The notes below the pieces were generated by a model, which was not told where the DNA came from, did no database searches, and was given only the letters and a program-made list of their open reading frames with translations. Of a stretch of DNA of 64,000 nt, positions 30,109-39,005 are shown piece after piece; position 1 is the stretch's first letter; every line of letters starts with the position of its first letter. The position numbers and the translations under genes were made by a program. The DNA is from WTGA01 sp965231865 (GTDB lineage: Bacteria; Pseudomonadota; Gammaproteobacteria; Arenicellales; Poriferihabitantaceae): contig CBDDOJ010000002.1 of NCBI GenBank assembly GCA_965231865.1, positions 1,178,001 to 1,242,000 on the forward strand, written 5' to 3'.

Positions 30109-31116
30109 TTGTCCTGGGTAAAGAGGACGGGACTGTTTCTGTTTGTTCTGGCAACCGTCATTGCGGGCGCCGGTGTTGGGTACTACCATTTTGCCATCAA
30201 TCAGCCGTTGGAAACCAGTGATGACGTGTTTGTGGTCGAACGAGGCGATACCTTATCCTCCGTCCTCGACAAGATGCTGGGTATCGGGATGATTGACGAG
30301 CCGCATACACTCAAGATTCATGCCAGTCTGAATGACCTGACAACGGAAATCAAGGCGGGGGAATATCTCTTTCCGGACGGGATTACCCCCGCTGAGCTGT
30401 TACAGCGCCTTGTCTTGGGCCAGGGACAGCAGGGAAACCGGATCACGATCATTGAAGGATGGACCTTCAAGAAAATGCGAGAGACGATTGGCCGGGTACC
30501 CAAACTGATTCATACGACCCGTGACTGGACGGACCAGAAAATCATGGCGGCGCTGGGTGCGCCGGACCTGCATCCTGAAGGCCGGTTTTATCCGGACACC
30601 TATTACTACCGGCGGGATGACCCAGATATCAAGATTTTCAAGGCAGCATTCGATCACATGGAGGACAGGCTTGACCAGGCATGGAGTCAGCGAAAGGAAA
30701 AGCTGGAGATCAAAAACCGGGATGAAGCCCTGATCCTGGCTTCCATTATCGAAAAGGAAACCCAGGCCGAGGAGGAGCAGGAGGAGATATCCGGGGTTTT
30801 CAACAACCGGCTTCGAATTGGCATGCGATTGCAAACGGACCCGACGGTGATTTATGGCATTGGCGATGCATACAAGGGGAACATCACCAAAAAGCACCTG
30901 AAAACGGATACTCCCTACAATACCTATACGCGGTATGGTTTGCCGCCCACTCCCATTTGCCTGCCCGGCTATTCATCCCTCCATGCCGCGGTCAATCCCA
31001 GGGAGACCGAATCGCTTTACATGGTTGCCATGGGCGGCGGGCGTCATAAATTTTCCAAAACACTGGAAGAGCACAATGCCGCGGTGCGCAAGTACATCCT
31101 GAAAAAATCCAACTGA
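30109..31116 (+). CDS. mltG: Endolytic murein transglycosylase
   Basis: 335 aa. Single N-terminal membrane helix (about 7-28), a LysM-like segment (VVERGDTLSSVLDKM) and the YceG/MltG domain with EGRFYPDTYYY, ILASIIEKETQ carrying the catalytic Glu, and LQTDPTVIYG. It cleaves nascent glycan strands and limits their length. Begins at TTG 30109 after CCGGGGG. Its stop shares a base with the tmk start. Confidence 0.93.
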   Translation: MSWVKRTGLFLFVLATVIAGAGVGYYHFAINQPLETSDDVFVVERGDTLSSVLDKMLGIGMIDEPHTLKIHASLNDLTTEIKAGEYLFPDGITPAELLQRLVLGQGQQGNRITIIEGWTFKKMRETIGRVPKLIHTTRDWTDQKIMAALGAPDLHPEGRFYPDTYYYRRDDPDIKIFKAAFDHMEDRLDQAWSQRKEKLEIKNRDEALILASIIEKETQAEEEQEEISGVFNNRLRIGMRLQTDPTVIYGIGDAYKGNITKKHLKTDTPYNTYTRYGLPPTPICLPGYSSLHAAVNPRETESLYMVAMGGGRHKFSKTLEEHNAAVRKYILKKSN

Positions 31117-31745
31117 TGCGAACCGGAAAATTCATTACTGTTGAGGGATCGGACGGCGCCGGAAAGTCCACCCAGATTGATTTTATGGAACACTGGCTGG
31201 CAGAAAGAAAGATACCGGTCATTACAACGAGGGAGCCGGGAGGGACGGATGCCGGGGAATTGATTCGCAACCTCCTGTTGAACGAAAGGGAAGTGAATTT
31301 CAGTGATGGAACGGAACTCATGTTGATTTTTGCGGCAAGGATGCAGCATCTGGACGAACGGATCCGGCCGGCACTCGGGGAGGGCTGCTGGGTGGTGTGC
31401 GATCGATTTACCGATGCCACCTATGCCTACCAGGGGGGAGGGCGCGGGATTGAAGAAGAAAGCATCGCGGTATTGGAAAGATGGGTACAAAAGGGCCTGC
31501 ATCCTGATCTGACCCTTTTCCTGGATGTTCCCGTGGAGACCAGTTTGAACCGGGCCCGGTTAAGAGGTGTATCACCAGACCGGTTTGAGCGGGAGTCGAC
31601 CGGGTTCAAGGAAGCGGTTCGAACGGCGTATTTGAGTCGAGCCCGGGCAGACCCTGGCCGTATCCGCTTGATTGATGCCCGCAGGCCGGTGGAAGCCGTA
31701 CGGCAGGAAATTGAAAAAATTCTCGCCGGGCTGGTTGAAGTATAA
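31116..31745 (+). CDS. tmk: Thymidylate kinase
   Basis: 209 aa. P-loop EGSDGAGKST, the DR motif DRFTDATYAYQGGGRG, and LFLDVPVETSLNRARLRG near a LID-type segment. It phosphorylates dTMP to dTDP. Usual place between mltG and holB. Confidence 0.95.
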   Translation: MRTGKFITVEGSDGAGKSTQIDFMEHWLAERKIPVITTREPGGTDAGELIRNLLLNEREVNFSDGTELMLIFAARMQHLDERIRPALGEGCWVVCDRFTDATYAYQGGGRGIEEESIAVLERWVQKGLHPDLTLFLDVPVETSLNRARLRGVSPDRFERESTGFKEAVRTAYLSRARADPGRIRLIDARRPVEAVRQEIEKILAGLVEV

Positions 31746-31792
31746 TTCATGGAACGACATTCAATGGGTTTGCAAGCGGCAGCACCGGCACC

Positions 31793-32833
31793 ATGATCTA
31801 TCCCTGGAACAAAGAAAGCTGGACCCGGATCGCGGGAAACCGGGAAAAACTGCACCATGGGGTCCTGCTCACGGGCCAACCCGGCATTGGAAAACCGGAG
31901 TTTGCCCTGGCGCTGTCTGAACTGCTGCTTTGCCAGTCCGCCGAAATGTCGCCCCCGGCACCCTGTGGACAGTGTCAGAGCTGTCGGTTGTTCCAGTCAG
32001 GAAGTCATCCCGATTTTCATTCCATTACCACAGAACAGGATTCGGCCAGCGCCCGGTATCCCCTGATCTCCCAGTACAGCAACCGTTATCAGGACAGCGC
32101 GGAACGGGACAGGAAAACCCGGCATGGGCGAGTGATCAATATTGACCAGATCCGGTTATTGATTGAACGGTTTTCCACGTTTTCCCATCTTTCGGGGACG
32201 AAAGTCGCGCTGATCCATCCCGCTGACCGGATGAATATGAATGCGGCCAATGCCCTGCTCAAGCTGCTGGAAGAACCTCCTGAGCATTCGGTGCTGATAC
32301 TGACCACGTCAGAACCCGGCCGGTTGCCTGCGACGGTCCGAAGCCGGTGTATGGAGCAGCCTTTGACGAGACCGGATACGAAAAGTTCCCTGAAGTGGCT
32401 GGCTCAATTTGCCACGGCGGAATCCGGGATGACGGCACTGCACCTGGCGAATGGGGGGCCAGTCGAAGCCAGGTATTTGATTGACCAGGGTTATCTGGAT
32501 CAGCACGAGGAATATCTCCGTGGAGTCATGGGAATGTACAATCGCCAGATTGGTGCTGTTGATCTGGCGGGACAATTGGCCAAACTTGATTTCGAGATCA
32601 TTCTGAAATGGTTCCAGAGATTTGTGGTTGACTGGATCGCATGGCGCATCGCAGGGGTTGAACCGTATTGGAGCGGCCAGGTGGTGGGGGACAGGAAGAA
32701 GGAATCGGTGGAAAAACTGTGTAGTCTGTATGACAAGATCACCGATTACCGGAAAATCTCCAGGGAGCCGTTGAACGAGCAACTGGCCATTGAAGAAATC
32801 GTATTCACATTTCAGCGGTCCCTGGCTCGATGA
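31793..32833 (+). CDS. holB: DNA polymerase III delta' subunit
   Basis: 346 aa AAA+ clamp-loader subunit. Shows LLTGQPGIGKPEFALALSEL, a four-Cys zinc module (CGQCQSC with upstream Cys) and NALLKLLEEPPEHS. Delta' is the stator of the clamp loader. The phosphate-loop Thr/Ser position is Pro (GKPE), in keeping with a subunit that does not need to hydrolyse ATP. pilZ, often next, is absent. Confidence 0.92.
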   Translation: MIYPWNKESWTRIAGNREKLHHGVLLTGQPGIGKPEFALALSELLLCQSAEMSPPAPCGQCQSCRLFQSGSHPDFHSITTEQDSASARYPLISQYSNRYQDSAERDRKTRHGRVINIDQIRLLIERFSTFSHLSGTKVALIHPADRMNMNAANALLKLLEEPPEHSVLILTTSEPGRLPATVRSRCMEQPLTRPDTKSSLKWLAQFATAESGMTALHLANGGPVEARYLIDQGYLDQHEEYLRGVMGMYNRQIGAVDLAGQLAKLDFEIILKWFQRFVVDWIAWRIAGVEPYWSGQVVGDRKKESVEKLCSLYDKITDYRKISREPLNEQLAIEEIVFTFQRSLAR

Positions 32834-32939
32834 AGCAGGGGTTGACCCCGGAAGGGAGCGGAAATGGGAGACGGTGTGCCCCTGTACCACGTTCCGATTG
32901 CCGTGTTCTCTGGACGGTGGATGAAGCACGGAGTGTCAC

Positions 32940-33725
32940 TTGAATATAAAAATGCAACTGGTTGATTCACATTGCCACATCAATTTTGAACCCTTGTCGG
33001 AAGACCTGGATGGCTTGCTGCGCAGAGCCCGGGCCAATCAGGTCGATTATCTGCTGTGTGTTGCCGTCAACCTGGAAGAATATCCCCAGATTGAAAAACT
33101 GGCGGCAGACCATCGAAATATTTTTTCATCGGTGGGAGTCCATCCCAATTACACGGAGTGCCATGACCCGGATGCCGGAGAACTCGTCGCATTGGCAGAC
33201 AATCCGGATGTGGTGGCAATCGGAGAAACCGGCCTTGATTATTATCGCAGTGAAGGGGACCTGGAGTGGCAGAGAAATCGATTCAGAAATCACATTGAAG
33301 CCGCGAAAGCGGCTGAAAAACCCCTGATTATCCATACCCGGTCCGCCGCCCGGGACACCATGGATATCCTGGAAGACAGTGGTGCCGCGGATGCAGGCGG
33401 GGTGATGCACTGTTTTTCCGAAGATTGGGAGACTGCTCAACGAGCACTGGATATCGGGTTTTTCATTTCATTTTCCGGCATCGTCACATTCCGGAATGCC
33501 GAACCCTTGCGGGAAGTCGCAAAAAAGGTCCCCCTGGACCAGATACTGGTTGAAACCGATTCCCCGTATCTTGCCCCCGTTCCCCTGCGGGGTAAGACCA
33601 ATGAGCCGAGCTATGTGCGGCATACCGCGGAATGTCTGGCAGCGTTGCGAAATGAGAAATTTGAAGATTTCGCCCAGGCCACCACGGACAACTTTTTCCG
33701 GTTGTTCACGCACGCTGAAAGGTAG
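32940..33725 (+). CDS. tatD: TatD-family metal-dependent DNase
   Basis: 261 aa TIM-barrel hydrolase (YcfH type). Metal ligands are in DSHCHINFE, IGETGLDYY, IIHTRSAARD, VMHCFSEDWE and LVETDSPYLAP. TTG 32940 has GGAG at a good distance; an in-frame ATG at 32952 is the alternative. The family has 3'-exonuclease and D-aminoacyl-tRNA related activities in different members. Confidence 0.93.
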   Translation: MNIKMQLVDSHCHINFEPLSEDLDGLLRRARANQVDYLLCVAVNLEEYPQIEKLAADHRNIFSSVGVHPNYTECHDPDAGELVALADNPDVVAIGETGLDYYRSEGDLEWQRNRFRNHIEAAKAAEKPLIIHTRSAARDTMDILEDSGAADAGGVMHCFSEDWETAQRALDIGFFISFSGIVTFRNAEPLREVAKKVPLDQILVETDSPYLAPVPLRGKTNEPSYVRHTAECLAALRNEKFEDFAQATTDNFFRLFTHAER

Positions 33726-33888
33726 GCGGCCTTTGCTGGGGCATCCGCCTGGTGGATTGGAAAGAGACGCTGCATGCTGCGGGCCACCGCATTTCCCCCT
33801 ATGACCGGAAATCCCGGTCCTGTTCAATATGGAGGCTTCCCGGGCAACAACCGGTTGTCTGGAAATGGAACCGGCGAAGTCCCCGAAT

Positions 33889-34161
33889 TTATACTGGATT
33901 GTAGCCTTTCGGCATTTGTCCGTATTCTCCCTCCCTGAACAAAAACCCGATCATATGCTTCTCAATGAGTCCCTGGTTCGCCGGGTCGGAAGAATTCAAC
34001 TGGTACTCGTTGATGATCATGACGGATCGTTCCAGCCATTGCTGCCAGGCGTCCCTGGAAACATTCTCATAGATCCGTTTTCCCAGTTCTCCCGGATAGG
34101 GTGGTTTTTCAAGGCCTTCAGCATCTCTGCCGAAGAATACACATTTGATGGTTCGGGGCAT
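33889..34161 (-). CDS. yggX: Probable Fe(2+)-trafficking protein YggX
   Basis: 90 aa. MPRTIKCVFFGRDAEGLEKP with the single conserved Cys7, PYPGELGKRIYENVS and HMIGFLFRE are typical. Members help protect Fe-S proteins from oxidation. Divergent from the A-type Fe-S carrier gene, a sensible pairing: the shared 130-bp spacer must contain both promoters. Confidence 0.95.
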   Translation of the reverse strand: MPRTIKCVFFGRDAEGLEKPPYPGELGKRIYENVSRDAWQQWLERSVMIINEYQLNSSDPANQGLIEKHMIGFLFREGEYGQMPKGYNPV

Positions 34162-34201
34162 GTCAAATTACCAAAGTAGCCGGAAGTGTGCCATATATGG
34201 G

Positions 34202-34229
34202 TTGTCGATGGCTTGATTATGTATACAAT
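34202..34229 (+). promoter_or_regulatory. Candidate promoter of the Fe-S carrier gene
   Basis: TTGTCG (34202-34207) and TACAAT (34224-34229) with a 16-bp spacer, about 65 bp before the start of the carrier gene. Moderate match to sigma-70; no clear IscR-type site identified. Confidence 0.4.
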
Positions 34230-34293
34230 AACCCCATTTGGGTATTAATTGTTTCAATACAACAAGGAGCCCTGTGAAAGCAGGTATTTTATC

Positions 34294-34665
34294 ATGATTG
34301 AGTATAATCAAGTTCTTACAAATGCCGATCTGGCGGTGACTGAAAACGCCAGGAGCAAGATCTCGGAACTCATCCGGGATACCAATGGCGAAGCGACAGC
34401 GGTACGGATTTATGTCAGCGGAGGGGGATGTTCCGGGATGAATTATGGCATGACATTTTCAGAAGACGCTGAATCCAAAGACAGTGTAATGGATGGGGAA
34501 GAAGGGTATCGACTGGTTGTTGATCCTTTCGCACTGAGTTTCCTGAATGGGGCGGAAGTGGATTATGTCGATGACGGGGTTAATGCGACATTTGTGTTCA
34601 ACAATGTATTTCAGGCAGTTGGTGGAAGTGGGGCCTGCGGTGGATGCGGAGGGGGATCATTCTAG
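34294..34665 (+). CDS. A-type Fe-S cluster carrier (HesB/IscA family, ErpA-like)
   Basis: 123 aa. The first ligand Cys is in VSGGGCSGMNYGMTF; the C-terminal ligands are in GSGACGGCGGGSF. Canonical ErpA/IscA has CGCG, two Cys with one residue between them; here the two are separated by Gly-Gly, a CxxC layout. The frame is open 15 codons upstream, but ATG 34294 gives the usual length. Such proteins deliver clusters to apo-proteins; AprB, with two [4Fe-4S] clusters, is a likely client. Followed by clpS after 33 bp. Confidence 0.85.
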   Translation: MIEYNQVLTNADLAVTENARSKISELIRDTNGEATAVRIYVSGGGCSGMNYGMTFSEDAESKDSVMDGEEGYRLVVDPFALSFLNGAEVDYVDDGVNATFVFNNVFQAVGGSGACGGCGGGSF

Positions 34666-34698
34666 AATCATTGAGGACGGACTGACCGTGGAAGACCG

Positions 34699-35082
34699 AT
34701 GAATACCCAAGCCACAACCAACATGACCCGTCGACCCGATGAGACGGGAGCGGGCCGTTCAAACCGGGAACATACCCGGGATCACCGGGCAACCGAACTG
34801 GTGGTTGAAAAAGCCCAGCCCAAGACCAGAAAGCCACCACTGTACAAGGTATTGTTGCTGAACGATGATTTTACCCCCATGGAATTTGTGGTGATTCTGT
34901 TGATGAAAATTTTTCGCATGTCCCAGGAAAAGGCAAAACAGGTCACGCTGCATGTCCATACCCGGGGCGTGGGGGTTTGTGGGGTGTTTCCAAGGGAAAT
35001 CGCCGAGACCAAGGTTCGAATGACCACGGACTTTGCTTTTCAAAACCAGCATCCCCTCAAGTGCACGATGGAAAAGGAATGA
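34699..35082 (+). CDS. clpS: ATP-dependent Clp protease adaptor ClpS
   Basis: 127 aa. The ClpS core PPLYKVLLLNDDFTPMEFV and VCGVFPREIAETKV (N-degron pocket) are intact; the N-terminal arm is about 40 residues, longer than in E. coli ClpS (106 aa), and polar. It presents N-end rule substrates to ClpA, encoded 15 bp downstream. Confidence 0.95.
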   Translation: MNTQATTNMTRRPDETGAGRSNREHTRDHRATELVVEKAQPKTRKPPLYKVLLLNDDFTPMEFVVILLMKIFRMSQEKAKQVTLHVHTRGVGVCGVFPREIAETKVRMTTDFAFQNQHPLKCTMEKE

Positions 35083-35097
35083 ACCGGGGCTTTGTCC

Positions 35098-37341
35098 ATG
35101 TTTTCTGAACAACTGGAAATTGTACTGGGAAACGCGGTGTCATTGGCGCGCAAGGAACATCACGAAATTCTCACCGTCGAGCATCTGCTGTTTTCGCTTC
35201 TGGATGACAAGGAAACCCATATTACACTGGTGTCCTGTGGGGGAAACATTGAGCAGTTGAGAAAGTCTCTGGCGGACTATCTTTCCAAGGAAATTCCGTT
35301 GTTGACGGAAGAGAGTGAACCCCAGCCCGGCGTGGGGTTTCAACGGGTATTCCAGCGTGCCATCATGCATGTGCAGAGTTCTGGAAACAAGGAGGTCAAG
35401 GGCAACAATATTCTCGTTGCCATATTCAGTGAGAAGGAATCCCATGCCGCCTATTTCCTGATCCGACAGGGCATCACAAGATTTGATGTAGTCAATTTCA
35501 TTTCCCATGGCATCAAGAAGATTCCTGATGGCGACCGGTTGCCCGCACCGGATGAGGAGGAGAGCGAGGAAGCAGTACAGGAGAGTCAAACTACCAGCCC
35601 CCTTGAAGCGTATACGGTAGACCTGAATGCGCAGGCTGCACGGGGCAAGATTGATCCGCTGATAGGACGGGAAAAGGAACTGGAGAGGACCATCCAGATT
35701 TTATGTCGGCGCAGGAAAAACAACCCCTTGTTTGTGGGGGAGGCGGGGGTAGGCAAAACGGCCATTGCCGAAGGGCTGGCACGGAAAATATCCATGGCGG
35801 ATGTACCGGCAGTGCTGGCTGAAACCACGATTTACAGCCTGGACATGGGTGCTTTGCTGGCGGGCACAAAATACAGGGGCGATTTCGAGCAGCGGTTGAA
35901 AGCGGTGTTGAAAGCTCTGGACAAGGAAGATCATGCCATCCTTTTTATTGATGAAATCCACACCATTATTGGAGCGGGGGCCGCATCAGGCGGGTCCTTG
36001 GATGCCTCGAATCTGCTTAAACCCATGCTGGCTTCCGGGGAGATCAAATGTATCGGTTCGACCACCTACCGTGAATATCGGGGTATTTTTGAAAAGGACC
36101 GGGCACTGTCACGCAGATTCCAGAAAATCGACATTGTCGAGCCTACCGTCGATGAGGCCGTCGATATTCTTCGGGGGCTGAAAAGCCGGTTCGAAAAGCA
36201 CCACAATGTCAAATATACCAGCCCGGCACTGCGTTCTGCGGTGGAATTGTCCGCCAGGTATCTTTCAGAACGGTATCTTCCGGATACCGCGATTGATGTC
36301 ATGGATGAAGCCGGTGCCAGGACCCGGTTGGCCAGGGCGACCTCGCGCAGGAAAACCATTGGGGTCAAGGAAATCGAGAACATGGTTGCGGACATGGCAA
36401 GAATTCCGCCCAAACATGTTTCAGCTTCGGACCTGAAGGCCCTTAAAACCCTTGAACGGGACCTGAAAATGGTGGTATTCGGCCAGGATGAGGCAATTTC
36501 TACACTGGCGAATTCCATCAAAATGGCCAGGGCCGGCATGGGGAATACCGAGAAGCCGATTGTGTCCTGCCTGTTTTCGGGACCCACGGGGGTGGGGAAA
36601 ACGGAAGTTACCAAGCAGTTGGCCAATACCCTTGGCATTGAGTTCATCCGTTTTGACATGTCGGAATACATGGAACGCCATACCGTCTCCAGATTGATTG
36701 GAGCTCCCCCGGGCTATGTTGGTTTTGACCAGGGTGGATTGCTAACGGATTCGATCAACAAGCATCCTCACGCAGTCCTGTTGTTCGATGAGATCGAAAA
36801 GGCCCATCCGGATGTCTTCAGCATTCTGCTGCAGGTCATGGATTACGGCAGTTTGACGGACAATAATGGTCGGAAGTCGGATTTTCGCAATGTCATCCTT
36901 GTCATGACCACGAATGCGGGGGCAGAACAGGCTGCCCGGGAATCAATGGGGTTCATTACCCAGGATCATAGTGCGGATGACACCGCGGCGATCAAGAAAC
37001 TGTTTACCCCCGAATTCCGCAATCGCCTGGACAATGTCATACGATTCAACGGTCTGGACGACCGAACCATCATTCATGTTGTAAAGAAATTCATTCTCGA
37101 GGTGGAGCAACAGTTGGCAGAGAAGAAGGTTTCCCTGGATGTGACGGTTTCGGCAGTCAAGTGGCTGGCTAAAAAAGGGTACGACCCGGCAATGGGTGCG
37201 CGTCCCATGGCCCGGGTCATACAGCAGGAAATCAAACAGCCACTGGCGGAAGAGCTTCTTTTCGGTAAGCTGGCAAAAGGAGGGCATGTGGTGGTAAAGC
37301 TGGTCCGGGGCAAGCTTGTATTTGACCTTTCCACAACTTAA
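35098..37341 (+). CDS. clpA: ATP-dependent Clp protease ATP-binding subunit ClpA
   Basis: 747 aa Hsp100 unfoldase. N-domain (1-145) that docks ClpS, AAA-1 with Walker A GEAGVGKTAIAEGLA and Walker B ILFIDEIHTI, AAA-2 with GPTGVGKTEVTKQLA and LLFDEIEKAHPD, then a C-terminal D2-small domain. No ClpB-type coiled-coil M-domain. ATG 35098 preferred; a TTG six bases earlier is possible. Last core gene before the accessory block. Confidence 0.96.
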   Translation: MFSEQLEIVLGNAVSLARKEHHEILTVEHLLFSLLDDKETHITLVSCGGNIEQLRKSLADYLSKEIPLLTEESEPQPGVGFQRVFQRAIMHVQSSGNKEVKGNNILVAIFSEKESHAAYFLIRQGITRFDVVNFISHGIKKIPDGDRLPAPDEEESEEAVQESQTTSPLEAYTVDLNAQAARGKIDPLIGREKELERTIQILCRRRKNNPLFVGEAGVGKTAIAEGLARKISMADVPAVLAETTIYSLDMGALLAGTKYRGDFEQRLKAVLKALDKEDHAILFIDEIHTIIGAGAASGGSLDASNLLKPMLASGEIKCIGSTTYREYRGIFEKDRALSRRFQKIDIVEPTVDEAVDILRGLKSRFEKHHNVKYTSPALRSAVELSARYLSERYLPDTAIDVMDEAGARTRLARATSRRKTIGVKEIENMVADMARIPPKHVSASDLKALKTLERDLKMVVFGQDEAISTLANSIKMARAGMGNTEKPIVSCLFSGPTGVGKTEVTKQLANTLGIEFIRFDMSEYMERHTVSRLIGAPPGYVGFDQGGLLTDSINKHPHAVLLFDEIEKAHPDVFSILLQVMDYGSLTDNNGRKSDFRNVILVMTTNAGAEQAARESMGFITQDHSADDTAAIKKLFTPEFRNRLDNVIRFNGLDDRTIIHVVKKFILEVEQQLAEKKVSLDVTVSAVKWLAKKGYDPAMGARPMARVIQQEIKQPLAEELLFGKLAKGGHVVVKLVRGKLVFDLSTT

Positions 37342-37411
37342 GAACTTCTTCAACGATTAGACCTCCGTTGCCGGGTCTCCCTGCGGGAGGGCACGGACTT
37401 GTCCGTTTCCT

Positions 37412-37485
37412 GGCCTGCTGTAATCTGCTCATCCATACCCCATTCATAAACACAACCGATGTTGCACTTCACACTGGCACGTGGG
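37412..37485 (+). repeat. Dispersed IS-end-like repeat, copy A
   Basis: About 74 bp that align with 49781-49850 and 51061-51135, all in one orientation: a TGGCC-CTG(C/T)AAT-(G)CT start, then GATGTTGCACTTCACACTGG and CACGTGGG. The beginning of an IS30-like transposase follows copy B, so these look like IS ends, here without any gene. Copy A marks the left border of the accessory block. It is the most diverged of the three. Confidence 0.5.
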
Positions 37486-37489
37486 TTTC

Positions 37490-37687
37490 TTATCCATGAT
37501 CATTCTCATCAGAACCAAAAATCCCTGCTCCAATTCCCACCCAGCCTATTCCACCTATCACCATCATGGAAACCCCAAGCATCCCAAGAAAGAAAGGCAG
37601 GTCATGCTTCAAATACACAGAAGCCATGAAGAGCAAATAACCGGCCAGAGCTGCCCAAAGGAACGGATTGATTTTTTTAAATTGCAT
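37490..37687 (-). CDS. Small two-helix membrane protein, single module (array 1)
   Basis: 65 aa. One copy of the module M-K-F-K-K-I-N-P...W...GYL..M..VYLK.DLP.FL...G...M..GGIGW. Two hydrophobic helices (about 10-27 and 34-53) joined by a short DLP loop; the basic N-terminus should stay in the cytoplasm and the acidic tail (GSDENDHG) too. No known family recognised. Last and most diverged member of the left array. A GAGG-type site precedes the start. Confidence 0.6.
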   Translation of the reverse strand: MQFKKINPFLWAALAGYLLFMASVYLKHDLPFFLGMLGVSMMVIGGIGWVGIGAGIFGSDENDHG

Positions 37688-37780
37688 TTGTTTTAACCTC
37701 TTTTCAATTGGGGGTTCTAGATCTGATTACCCAAATCCATGATAAAAATATATTGAAAATTCTCTTCAGATTGGTTTTTC

Positions 37781-37963
37781 TTATTTGAGATATTCTTTCC
37801 CTGGTCCAGTTATCAGCCAGCCTATTCCTCCTACCACCATCGTCAAATACCCAAGCGCATTAAGAAATTCAGGCAAGTCATTCTTCAAGTACACAGCAAT
37901 CATGCAGAGCAAATAGCCGGTTAGAACGATCCAAGGGAACGGATTGATTTTTTTAAATTTCAT
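37781..37963 (-). CDS. Small two-helix membrane protein, single module (array 1)
   Basis: 60 aa, one module: MKFKKINPFPWIVLTGYLL, a second helix after KNDLPEFLNALG, and a short C-terminal tail GPGKEYLK instead of the acidic tail of its neighbours. Preceded by the same leader as the other array genes (GAGGTTGGAGAAAA before ATG). Function unknown. Confidence 0.6.
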   Translation of the reverse strand: MKFKKINPFPWIVLTGYLLCMIAVYLKNDLPEFLNALGYLTMVVGGIGWLITGPGKEYLK

Positions 37964-37997
37964 TTTTCTCCAACCTCATTTTCGTTTAATCATCTTA

Positions 37998-38186
37998 TTA
38001 CGGGAAATAAACTGCAAACCCAGAACCCTCCAGAAAACTGCACAGAAAAGTCATGAGGTATGCTTCCTTGGGTCCTCGAAGTAGTTCTTTCTGATCATTG
38101 AGCATTCTTCGTCAATCGTGACCCTGACCGCATCCAGAACTTCTTTTGATGTACTGAAGATTTTTCCAGTTTCGTTTTTTCTTGTT
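37998..38186 (-). pseudogene. Frameshifted copy of the array-linked second ORF
   Basis: Homologous to the intact 66-codon ORF at 43336-43536. It begins MNKKKRN after the same leader (TTAGGATGGTC before ATG), but the frame is broken; the downstream part continues in another frame as GPKEAYLMTFLCSFLEGSG, ending YFP before TAA. A third frame carries TSKEVLDAVRVTIDEEC. Lies between a three-module and a one-module membrane gene. Confidence 0.6.
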
Positions 38187-38206
38187 CATGACCATCCTAA
38201 TCAGAA

Positions 38207-38782
38207 TCAGAAAGCCCTCGCGTACTTCTTTGTCCCGAACACTGCTACTCCCAGTACCATCGTGTAAAATCCACCCAGTTGAAGAAATCCAGACAAGTCA
38301 CTCCCCAGGTAAACACCAGCCATTAACATTAAATAGCCGATTAAAACCAACCAAAGGTACGGATTGATTTTTTTAAATTTCATTTTGGGGTTATATTCAT
38401 GATCATCCTCATTAGAACCAGAAACCTTTAGTGCCTTTCCCATCCAGCCTGTTGCTCCCAGTACAATCGTTAAAATCCCAACCGCCACTAAAAATGTATA
38501 CTGGTCACTCCCCAAGTAAATACCAGTCATCAACATCAAATAGCTGACTAAAACCAACCAAAAGTACGGATTATTTTTTTGAAATTTCATTTGGGAATTC
38601 TCCTTAGAACCCAAATCTCCTAATATCTTTGCTATCCAGCCCATTGTTCCCAGCATCATCGTGAGAGACCCGCCCAGCATAAAAAATTCAGTCCAGGAGG
38701 TCTGCACGCAAACACCAGCCATCAACATCAGATAGCCGACTAAAACTATCCAAAGGTGTGCTTTGATTTTTTTAAATTTCAT
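38207..38782 (-). CDS. Three-module membrane protein (array 1)
   Basis: 191 aa made of three consecutive two-helix modules (about 1-64, 65-131, 132-191), six predicted membrane helices. Each starts M-K-F-K/Q-K-x-x-x-x-F/L-W and each ends with an acidic/polar tail such as GSNEDDHEYNP, except the last. The internal module starts are Met codons that align with the starts of single-module genes, so the protein arose by in-frame fusion of tandem copies. Its product may be one polytopic protein or, by internal starts, also shorter ones. No known family recognised. Confidence 0.65.
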   Translation of the reverse strand: MKFKKIKAHLWIVLVGYLMLMAGVCVQTSWTEFFMLGGSLTMMLGTMGWIAKILGDLGSKENSQMKFQKNNPYFWLVLVSYLMLMTGIYLGSDQYTFLVAVGILTIVLGATGWMGKALKVSGSNEDDHEYNPKMKFKKINPYLWLVLIGYLMLMAGVYLGSDLSGFLQLGGFYTMVLGVAVFGTKKYARAF

Positions 38783-38816
38783 TTTTCTCCAACCTCATTT
38801 TCGTTTAATCATCTTG

Positions 38817-39005
38817 TTACGGGAAATAAACTGCAAACCCAGGACCCGCCAGAAAACCGCACAGAAAAGCCATGAAGTATGTTTCCTTGGGTCTTCGAAT
38901 AATTTCTGCCTGAGATAACTGCCTTTCGTCGTCAATCGTGCTCCTGACAACATCTAGGACTTCTTTTGATGTACTGAAGTTTCTTTCCAGGTTGATTTTT
39001 CTTAT
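38817..39005 (-). pseudogene. Copy of the array-linked second ORF lacking a normal start
   Basis: An open frame of about 62 codons reads KINLERNFSTSKEVLDVVRS, then TIDDERQ and RRPKETYFMAFLCGFLAGPG ending YFP. It is homologous to 43336-43536 but has no ATG, GTG or TTG near the front; the first codon after the stop is ATA. Either unexpressed, started at ATA, or reached by frameshift from the preceding membrane gene, which ends at 39002. Confidence 0.5.
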
